Virus record (IMG/VR): IMGVR_UViG_3300005607_000020
Location: 1-45,179 of that record
DNA length: 45,179 nucleotides
DNA from: a virus
Direction: 5' to 3' (one strand)
In this document: positions 41,206 through 45,179 of the stretch, piece after piece
Layout of the letters: every line of letters starts with the position of its first letter
Position numbering within the stretch: position 1 is the first letter of the stretch
Position numbers and translations under genes: made by a program
The notes under the pieces: model-generated
The model's input: the letters and a program-made list of their open reading frames with translations, nothing else
The model's database searches: none
What the model was told of the DNA's origin: nothing

Positions 41206-41397
41206 CTTGCCCTTTGCTTTACCAGACAGCAGGTTCAAAAGATGTGCGTGCACCGTATTCAGGTCATCAATCACATCCTGGTGAACCTGGTCAAGCTCTT
41301 TCTTGATCTCAGCAACGACTTTAGCTCCGAATAACTTCTCAACAATAACGCCGGCAACAAAGGCGACGAAGGGAAGAAAAACACTGACTGAGAACAT
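41200..41397 (-). CDS. Small membrane protein with coiled-coil tail (65 aa)
   Basis: An N-terminal hydrophobic helix (FSVSVFLPFVAFVAGVIVEK) is followed by an amphipathic helix (KVVAEIKKELDQVHQDVIDD LNTVHAHLLNLL) and a basic end (GKAKGKK). A strong ribosome site (AAAAGGAGATTTTC-ATG) marks the start. The layout resembles small phage membrane proteins such as holin-like or Rz-like partners, but no family was recognised. It precedes the serine protease gene, so the two could work together at the membrane. Confidence 0.68.
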   Translation of the reverse strand: MFSVSVFLPFVAFVAGVIVEKLFGAKVVAEIKKELDQVHQDVIDDLNTVHAHLLNLLSGKAKGKK

Positions 41398-41415
41398 GAA
41401 AATCTCCTTTTCCTT

Positions 41416-41631
41416 TTAATCTAAAAGTTTAGAAACTGAAGTTCTGTGCCGCCGGGGTTCGTTTGGCGATTTGGGAGATCGTGGGGGCGAGACATACAGC
41501 GGCATTTGATTGAGCCCCATTGCTAATTTGACAGCTTCCAGCCTCTGCTCCGGAGTAGCATTTTTATCCTCTGCTACCTGGCGGCAGCAAGCAATCATAG
41601 CTGAACGACCAAATTTCCGAGGAGTTGCCAC
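41416..41631 (-). CDS. Hypothetical protein (71 aa), possible terminase small subunit-like
   Basis: Starts at GTG 41631 with GAGG upstream. A helical core (FGRSAMIACCRQVAEDKNAT, PEQRLEAVKLAMGLNQMPLY) is followed by a basic, proline-rich tail (PPRSPKSPNEPRRHRTSVSK). Helical, DNA-binding-like small proteins upstream of terL are often the small terminase, but this one is short and five genes away, so the assignment is weak. Confidence 0.6.
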   Translation of the reverse strand: MATPRKFGRSAMIACCRQVAEDKNATPEQRLEAVKLAMGLNQMPLYVSPPRSPKSPNEPRRHRTSVSKLLD

Positions 41632-41640
41632 AGGCCAACC

Positions 41641-41901
41641 TCAACACACAACTGTTCCTGGTACCAACACCCAACTCAATATCGTGGGATAAACCCAAGG
41701 AGAATACCATATCACTGGCGAGAATGGCCAATAGGGACTTGTCGTATGCGTTGGAATATCTGGGTACGATGGCACAAAAGTTGGGATTGGCGTTGGTACG
41801 TCGCCTGGATTTGGGATAGAGACTACAACCGGAGCGAGGCTCCCAAGCGGGGTTCCAGTTACATTTTCGTTCATATTCACCCTTGCGGCGCTATCGTTCA
41901 T
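41641..41901 (-). CDS. Proline-rich hypothetical protein (86 aa)
   Basis: Start set at ATG 41901, whose ribosome site GGAGG lies six bases upstream within a perfect 10-bp hairpin; a longer frame would read through that hairpin. The protein is rich in proline, tryptophan and tyrosine (IPNPGDVPTPIPTFVPSYPD, then YWPFSPVIWYSPWVYPTILS), extended and partly hydrophobic near the end. Function unknown. It ends nine bases before the next gene's start codon. Confidence 0.6.
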   Translation of the reverse strand: MNDSAARVNMNENVTGTPLGSLAPVVVSIPNPGDVPTPIPTFVPSYPDIPTHTTSPYWPFSPVIWYSPWVYPTILSWVLVPGTVVC

Positions 41902-41903
41902 GG

Positions 41904-41931
41904 CTGTCCTCCGATTAGGAGCGGAGGACAG
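41904..41931 (-). promoter_or_regulatory. Hairpin that buries a Shine-Dalgarno site
   Basis: Minus-strand CTGTCCTCCG and CGGAGGACAG form a perfect 10-bp stem with an 8-base loop (CTCCTAAT). The GGAGG of the 3' arm is the ribosome site of the 86-aa gene, with its ATG six bases on. In this fold translation would be off. The leader also contains an upstream hairpin (41942-41990) whose loop holds CCTCCTCC and could also bind GGAGG. Confidence 0.7.
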
Positions 41932-41941
41932 AGTAACAAGC

Positions 41942-41990
41942 ATCGGTCGCTTTAGAGGAGGAGGAATAATTTTTTAAAGCGATGACCGAT
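41942..41990 (-). repeat. Upstream leader hairpin with pyrimidine loop
   Basis: ATCGGTC/GACCGAT (7 bp) and GCTTTA/TAAAGC (6 bp) form a stem with a three-base bulge; the loop contains TTCCTCCTCCTC. It lies just before the Shine-Dalgarno hairpin in the same transcript. Confidence 0.6.
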
Positions 41991-42002
41991 CAGGCGGGAT
42001 AC

Positions 42003-42206
42003 TTACTCTGCCTCCGCGTGTCGAGATGTTTCAAACAATCTCGACTGCTCCGTTGCATAAAGGTCCGCTAACGGCGGCCGACCTTTAGCCAAATTTTCTA
42101 ATTCCTGGCTACTGCCAGAATAAATGAGCTTTAGTCCTTTTGGCGGGCGCCCCCGATCCATTGAAAGACCCAATTGTCGAAGAATTTGCGCCCAATAGTT
42201 GTACAT
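42003..42206 (-). CDS. Hypothetical protein (67 aa)
   Basis: Basic N-terminal half (YWAQILRQLGLSMDRGRPPK GLKLIYSG), then acidic helix (ELENLAKGRPPLADLYATEQ) and a charged end. The twin 'GRPP' phrases are notable. No ribosome site of good strength precedes the ATG. It lies about 100 bases downstream of promoter-like element 42300-42319 and would be its first gene. Function unknown. Confidence 0.55.
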   Translation of the reverse strand: MYNYWAQILRQLGLSMDRGRPPKGLKLIYSGSSQELENLAKGRPPLADLYATEQSRLFETSRHAEAE

Positions 42207-42299
42207 GGCTCTATGCAGTATCCTACAGATACCCTGCCTATTTTGTTTTGCTCGTTACCCGTTATCCATTAACTGCTACATCAGATTTAAAAAGACCCG

Positions 42300-42319
42300 C
42301 CCCTCTTCATATTATACCA
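42300..42319 (-). promoter_or_regulatory. Promoter with extended -10, variant of the phage element
   Basis: Minus-strand TGGTATAATATGAAGAGGGG: a perfect extended -10 (TGG-TATAAT) followed by GAAGAGGGG as in the elements at 28730 and 43229. A TGTCAA hexamer lies 19 bases upstream. It would drive the run of genes that begins at 42206 and leads to the terminase. Confidence 0.65.
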
Positions 42320-42373
42320 TTAAAAAATTAAATTTTGACAGCCAGATAAAATTTTATTTAAAAGGGAGGATAT

Positions 42374-42388
42374 GGCCTCGAAGAGGCC
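42374..42388 (-). terminator. Hairpin after the Panacea gene, probable terminator
   Basis: GGCCTC-TTC-GAGGCC, a perfect 6-bp stem with a 3-base loop on the minus strand, followed by ATATCCTCCCTTTTAAAT. The T-run is weak, but it lies between a gene end and a promoter, where a terminator is expected. Confidence 0.55.
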
Positions 42389-42399
42389 AATAAATCAAC

Positions 42400-42459
42400 G
42401 GGTTAAGACAAATTAAGGCAAGTCAAGACAAACCAAGACAAATTAAGACAAATTAAGAC
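42400..42459. repeat. Six 10-bp repeats starting at a stop codon
   Basis: Minus-strand units GTCTTAATTT (twice), GTCTTGGTTT, GTCTTGACTT, GCCTTAATTT, GTCTTAACCC. The first holds the final Ser codon (TCT) and TAA stop of the Panacea-type gene. Confidence 0.9.
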
Positions 42460-43040
42460 TTGCTGCCAAAGAAAGAATCGAAGGCCGCTATTTCGGCAAG
42501 CTCGGCATCGATTGCCGAAATCTCTTCTGAAGACTTGCCTCCGGCTATTAAAATATTCCTATAATCCATGTTTGAAGACGAATAAGGCAGGGCAAAGCAT
42601 TCGGGGAGTTTCCGCGAAAAAGCAACTAATTCTTCCTGGCTCTTGTCTCCGTGCTCGTAAACAATTTTCTGAATTAATTGCTCTTCGGCCATAGAAAGCT
42701 CCCCCCGGCCCGGGAGCCCAATCAGCCACACCGCGTCTTCGTTGGAAAGAATAAATTTCTTCCAAAACACTCCAAGTACTTCTTTTTCAAGTACTTCTTT
42801 TTCAGGTGCTTCTTTTTCATCGGAGCACAGGTTCAATAAAGCAGAAATGTGCCTTACGGCAGGCCCGCTGCTGGTCAGGATATAGCTATCCGTCGTAATG
42901 GGGCGGCCCCATCGTAAAAGGGCTTCTCGATCTATCAGATAGAGCAGCTTAACCAGCTTCTGGGGGCGGGTATCCTCGCCCAGAAGTCGGAGTACGGCGC
43001 TAGCGGTTTGGGTTGCTTTAATCTCGTTAAATCTTAACAT
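42453..43040 (-). CDS. Panacea-domain (SocA/DUF4065-like) protein (195 aa)
   Basis: The segment QKLVKLLYLIDREALLRWGR followed by PITTDSYILTSSGPAVRHIS is the signature of the Panacea domain: a helix with KLxKLxYxxD, then a short sheet and a 'GP' turn. Panacea proteins act as antitoxins for diverse toxins or as adaptors that feed proteins to a protease (SocA with ClpXP). An insertion with EKEVLEKEVL repeats (about residues 75-92) follows. Start set at ATG 43040, nine bases after GGAG. No toxin-like partner sits next to it; its upstream neighbour is a zinc-ribbon protein. It could neutralise a host toxin or defence system. Confidence 0.82.
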   Translation of the reverse strand: MLRFNEIKATQTASAVLRLLGEDTRPQKLVKLLYLIDREALLRWGRPITTDSYILTSSGPAVRHISALLNLCSDEKEAPEKEVLEKEVLGVFWKKFILSNEDAVWLIGLPGRGELSMAEEQLIQKIVYEHGDKSQEELVAFSRKLPECFALPYSSSNMDYRNILIAGGKSSEEISAIDAELAEIAAFDSFFGSKS

Positions 43041-43047
43041 GTGTTGT

Positions 43048-43224
43048 TCACTCCAATGATTTTTTACCACAATGATGGCAGACGGTTTTATCGGCTGTAC
43101 AACCCACCCACTTCTTGCAGGTTGAGCACCACTTGCGGACCGACGGTGGTTTAGTCGAAGGCAACTCTGACCCCAGGGCAGCGCCGGGATTTTGATTTCG
43201 TTTCTTAGGCTTTGATGATCGCAT
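43048..43224 (-). CDS. Small zinc-ribbon protein (58 aa)
   Basis: The start is placed at ATG 43224 (MRSSKPKKRNQNPG), directly after GAGGGG; a longer reading would run into the promoter-like element. The C-terminal half RKWCSTCKKWVGCTADKTVC HHCGKKS has CxxC ... CxxC, a zinc ribbon. The N-terminus is basic. Its stop is seven bases from the start of the Panacea gene. It may bind nucleic acid or RNA polymerase, as many small phage zinc ribbons do, but no specific role is shown. Confidence 0.72.
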   Translation of the reverse strand: MRSSKPKKRNQNPGAALGSELPSTKPPSVRKWCSTCKKWVGCTADKTVCHHCGKKSLE

Positions 43225-43228
43225 CGGA

Positions 43229-43249
43229 CCCCTCTTCAATTTTACCACA
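43229..43249 (-). promoter_or_regulatory. Phage promoter-like element, copy A
   Basis: Minus-strand GTGGTAAAATTGAAGAGGGG preceded by T; 20 of 21 bases match the element at 28730-28750. The GAGGGG also forms the ribosome site of the zinc-ribbon gene. Extended -10 TGGTAAAAT is present; no clear -35. Confidence 0.6.
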
Positions 43250-43605
43250 GAAACAACGGCTAAAAGGCAGAAAAGAAAGAAAAAGGGGGTGCTAGGTGAC
43301 CTGTCGCCAACCGCCGGATAGGCAAGGGGGTTGGTCCACCCCCCTAGACAGGCAAAACTAAAAGATACTATAAGTAACGTAAGGCTAAGTCCAGCATCAT
43401 CAAGAAGATAACGATGTAACAGGTTCTGAAACTGTTACAGATAATAACTAACAACGCCCTATTAGACACGCCAGCGCGCTTTCAATCAGTCTCGAAACGT
43501 TGCGCATACGGGCACATACTCGCACTGAAAAGAAGTGTTAAGTCCTTTGTTTTCAATCCGTCTCATTCTGTAGAGTTATGTACTCTATCGAAAAACGCCC
43601 GCCTT
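43250..43605. other. Non-coding control region, left part
   Basis: No gene seen. It holds a nested hairpin (CCTGTC 43300-43305 with GACAGG 43347-43352, enclosing GGGGGT/ACCCCC at 43326-43343) and a dyad at 43415-43439 (TGTAACAG, 9-base spacer, CTGTTACA) of the size of a repressor operator. The rest is without clear structure. It separates minus-strand genes from the plus-strand gene at 44575, so it is a likely divergent control region. Confidence 0.55.
43415..43439. promoter_or_regulatory. Operator-like dyad TGTAACAG-N9-CTGTTACA
   Basis: Perfect 8-bp inverted arms around a 9-base spacer, total 25 bp, in a gap between divergently oriented genes. Size and symmetry fit a helix-turn-helix repressor site. 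No repressor gene is in the window. Confidence 0.55.
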
Positions 43606-43615
43606 TTGCCGGTGT

Positions 43616-43640
43616 GTAAAATTTACCGTGTAAAATTTAC
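43616..43640. promoter_or_regulatory. Two tandem GTAAAATTTAC palindromes
   Basis: GTAAAATTTAC at 43616-43626 and 43630-43640, centres 14 bases apart, the second extended to GTAAAATTTACATA. The same core lies at 45134-45144 and, on the minus strand, at 11679-11689. Likely protein-binding sites. Confidence 0.6.
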
Positions 43641-43708
43641 ATACCGAGCAAATTTTAATCGCATATGTGTCTACTTACCTGTACGCGAGCCTATGTGCGC
43701 GTCCGCCC

Positions 43709-43744
43709 GTGTACGCGTGCGCGTGCGCGCGTATGCGCGTATAT
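43709..43744. repeat. 36-nt alternating purine/pyrimidine tract
   Basis: Unbroken purine-pyrimidine alternation (GTGTACGCGTGCGCGTGC and on to GCGCGTATAT). Such GC-rich tracts readily adopt Z-DNA under negative supercoiling. It directly precedes the octamer array. Confidence 0.85.
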
Positions 43745-43758
43745 CCCGCCGTCACACC

Positions 43759-43934
43759 CGCTCCGACGTACCGGCGCCTCGCCCTACTGACGCACCGGCG
43801 CACCGGAGCATCGGCACGTCGGCACGTCGGCACGTCGGCACGCCAACGCAGCAACACATCGACGCACCGGCGCACCGGCGCACCGGAGCACCGGAGCACC
43901 GGAGCACCGGAGCACCGGAGCATCGACATACCGG
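43759..43934. repeat. Array of 22 in-phase 8-bp repeats
   Basis: Units of eight bases with consensus CGCACCGG or AGCACCGG run in strict phase from 43759 to 43934; diverged units include CACGTCGG (three in a row), CACATCGA, AGCATCGA and CATACCGG. All frames are open on both strands because 24 bases give an 8-residue cycle, so apparent proteins here are artefacts. Iterated sites next to AT-rich inverted repeats suggest an origin or a protein-binding array. Confidence 0.9.
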
Positions 43935-43953
43935 TGTCCCAATACGTTCCCGT

Positions 43954-43975
43954 TTTGGGAATTTTGATTCCCAAA
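43954..43975. repeat. Inverted repeat TTTGGGAA / TTCCCAAA
   Basis: Perfect 8-bp arms with a 6-base spacer (TTTTGA), directly after the octamer array. Confidence 0.7.
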
Positions 43976-44002
43976 GTGGAACTGTTTTTCCACTTCCCCC
44001 TT

Positions 44003-44045
44003 TTTTTCGCGCACGCGCGCGATTAAAAAAAGAACGCGCGAAAAA
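44003..44045. repeat. Inverted repeat TTTTTCGCGC / GCGCGAAAAA
   Basis: Perfect 10-bp arms with a 23-base spacer that includes a further CGCGCG run and an A-rich tract. AAAAATTTTT follows. It is an AT-rich unwinding-type element beside Z-prone sequence. Confidence 0.7.
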
Positions 44046-44129
44046 TTTTTATTTCGCGTGTTTTCAATCACTTACGCGCCGAGCGCAACACAATTTGGCG
44101 ACCAAAGGGACTTTTTGGCACGCATACTG

Positions 44130-44560
44130 CAACAGGTGTTTGCGTCATTCGGAGGTTGGTGAGTTTCCCAGCCGGGTGACAAGGATGGTCGAAGCCAAAA
44201 TCCGCCGAGAGACAACGGGTTCGGAGAATAGGCAGCAACTCCGCAAGGCCATGCGGGGTTTTCGACGTGTCCCCGCCCATAGGGGGCGAAGGTGGGCTCG
44301 GAGCGCGGAGACTGAAAGCCAATAGGCAACTAACCGCGCGGGACTGGTGGAGCCTGTTACTGACCGGAACAAGCTGCTAATATGACGCCAAGCTTGAAGT
44401 TGCATGGCGTAAGGCAGAAGGGAAGGCAGGTGCAAACAGGCGACGATATCAGGGCAGGGCCACAAGATAACTCCCCTTTTTTCTGCTCCTTTGCTGTCCT
44501 CCTGCTCCAGCGCCGCACTTTCATGTGCGGTGTTGAATCTAGGGGACAGCATCCCCACTT
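44130..44560 (+). ncRNA. Candidate large structured RNA upstream of the 96-aa gene
   Basis: No protein-like frame fits this stretch, but it is dense in stable stems on the plus strand: ACTCCGCA/TGCGGGGT (44238-44245 with 44252-44259), CGCCC/GGGCG (44274-44288), GCGCGG/CCGCGC (44303-44308 with 44334-44339), GCCTGTT/AACAGGC (44352-44358 with 44435-44441) enclosing ACGCC/GGCGT (44385-44389 with 44406-44410), and TGCTGTCC/GGACAGCA (44492-44499 with 44544-44551) enclosing CCGCAC/GTGCGG (44513-44518 with 44525-44530). The last hairpin has an AGC...GTT base like group II domain V but is too short for it. Class unknown; strand assumed from the gene that follows. Could be a free ncRNA or a long leader. 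Confidence 0.5.
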
Positions 44561-44574
44561 TATGGAGATTAGAA

Positions 44575-44865
44575 ATGACGAACAATCAACCTTCAAACAT
44601 TATGGCGCAGCTTCAGGCTGCGATGCAAAGAATCAAAGAGCTTGAAGCACAAGTTGCTCGCCGGTCAACGATCACGTTCAAGGTCAGTGATAAGGGCGCG
44701 GTGAGCGCATACGGGCTTGGCAGATATCCGGTGACACTCTATGCCGAGCAATGGGAGCGCTTGCTCGGCAAAGCGGACGAGTTGCGGGCGTTCATTGAAG
44801 CGCACCGTAGTGAACTAAAAACTAAGGCTCAGGCACAAGCCGAAGCCGAAGCAAAGGCACAGTAG
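44575..44865 (+). CDS. Small conserved phage/plasmid-type protein (96 aa)
   Basis: Start at ATG 44575, ten bases after GGAG (TTATGGAGATTAGAA-ATG); upstream in-frame codons belong to the structured RNA segment. An N-terminal coiled coil (IMAQLQAAMQRIKELEAQVA) leads to a compact domain STITFKVSDKGAVSAYGLGR with YPVTLYAEQWERLLGKADEL, ending in an Ala/Glu/Gln-rich helix. The segment 'ITFKVSxKGAVSxYGLGRxPVTLYxEQW' is one I recognise as a widespread small protein of unknown function in phages and mobile elements, often in early regions. It is the only clear gene on the plus strand at this end. Confidence 0.8.
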   Translation: MTNNQPSNIMAQLQAAMQRIKELEAQVARRSTITFKVSDKGAVSAYGLGRYPVTLYAEQWERLLGKADELRAFIEAHRSELKTKAQAQAEAEAKAQ

Positions 44866-45179
44866 CTCCGTTCGGCATCAGCGGGGCGCCCGCTGATGTC
44901 CGCCTCGTGGTACGGGGCGGGCATGAGGGGGCGCCTTTATGCCCTTCTTGTGCGGGGCGCAGCAGTGTGTCCCGCCAAGACGAATAATCAATCTCCCGCG
45001 CCCGTGCGGTTTCTTGGAGCCGTGCGGACGCGGCAGTGTCTCCATTTGCTAGACTTGCGCTGCGTTGCATTGCGCTGCGTTGCATTGCGCGGCGCTAGTC
45101 TGCAGGAGCACTGCGTCCGGAAACCGGACGTTGGTAAAATTTACATAGTGCCCTGTGTTTCGAGGATACCCTGCCAACT
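44866..45179. other. Non-coding right edge
   Basis: After the 96-aa gene comes a 10-bp hairpin with a 3-base loop (CATCAGCGGG/CCCGCTGATG, 44876-44898) without a T-run, a 15-bp unit repeated 2.4 times (45055-45090, TTGCGCTGCGTTGCA), a short hairpin GTCCGG-AAA-CCGGAC (45115-45129), and the operator-like GTAAAATTTAC at 45134. A frame from ATG 44923 is open to the window edge, but it is repeat-rich and not convincing. Confidence 0.5.
45134..45144. promoter_or_regulatory. GTAAAATTTAC palindrome, right copy
   Basis: Same 11-bp palindrome as at 43616 and 43630, extended to GTAAAATTTACATA as in the 43630 copy. It lies just after the GTCCGG-AAA-CCGGAC hairpin. Confidence 0.55.

Noticed and set aside
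42336-42341. TTGACA as a plus-strand -35 box.
   Set aside because: No -10 at proper spacing on the plus strand; the region is better explained by the minus-strand extended -10 at 42311-42319.
43759-43934. CRISPR array.
   Set aside because: The units are contiguous octamers without spacers, and no cas-like gene is near.
43606-44325. Long open frames on both strands across the octamer region (239, 119, 99 and 95 aa).
   Set aside because: They are by-products of GC-rich 8-bp repeats, which leave all frames open with an 8-residue cycle. There is no ribosome site and no protein-like composition outside the repeat.
44490-44575. Group II intron domains V and VI at the end of the structured segment.
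   Set aside because: The AGC/GTT base is suggestive, but the stem has only 10 bp, a 6-base loop, no bulge and no maturase; the 5' GTGYG start is not found. Kept only as an alternative.
44923-45179. Frame open to the right edge from ATG 44923.
   Set aside because: It runs through tandem repeats and hairpins and lacks a ribosome site; it may be chance.

Overview
The window is most of the late (virion) half of a temperate podovirus-like tailed phage, with the 3' end of an integrase gene at its left edge. Almost every gene from about 1.4 to 43.2 kb is on the minus strand and tightly packed. Read in the direction of transcription (right to left) they are: small early-type proteins including a Panacea-domain protein (43.2-42.4 kb), small leader genes, a membrane-anchored serine protease, small head-associated proteins, the large terminase, a secreted 621-aa protein, the portal, the scaffold, an N4-gp56-type major capsid protein, a string of accessory virion proteins (histidine phosphatase, zinc-finger proteins, an exordium-like metallopeptidase), T7-like tail tube/nozzle proteins, a LamG-bearing tail fibre, small lysis/membrane proteins, internal proteins, and finally a giant 3401-residue polyvalent ejection protein. 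The host cannot be fixed from sequence alone. Shine-Dalgarno use and the tRNA-Leu attachment sequence show a bacterial host; the secreted beta-propeller-like protein gives a weak lean to Acidobacteriota-like soil bacteria.

Left end (1-1450): the catalytic C-terminus of a tyrosine recombinase is followed by a 57-bp piece identical in form to the 3' half of a tRNA-Leu(UAA), flanked on both sides by a 21-bp direct repeat. Phage genes lie on both sides of this core, so it reads as an attP (a free phage genome) rather than a prophage end. Three small plus-strand genes follow, converging on the giant gene.

The most striking feature is at 28879-30821. The major capsid gene is split by a 956-bp group I intron whose P1, P10, P/Q, S and P9 elements can be read directly. 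The intron carries a two-motif LAGLIDADG homing endonuclease whose reading frame runs through the 3' part of the ribozyme. Splicing restores a 328-aa capsid protein.

Right end (43.25-45.18 kb): a gene-poor 1.3-kb region holds palindromic operator-like sites, a 36-nt alternating purine/pyrimidine tract, a 22-unit array of 8-bp repeats, AT-rich inverted repeats, and a segment rich in stable hairpins that looks like a large structured RNA. It ends at a small conserved plus-strand gene. This region is a good candidate for the origin and the divergent control region.

Other regulatory patterns: a near-identical 21-bp promoter-like element occurs in two intergenic gaps (28.7 and 43.2 kb) with a variant at 42.3 kb. 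A GTAAAATTTAC palindrome occurs four times. A perfect 10-bp hairpin buries a Shine-Dalgarno sequence at 41.9 kb. Several genes are followed by short tandem repeats that begin at, or lie close to, their own stop codon.
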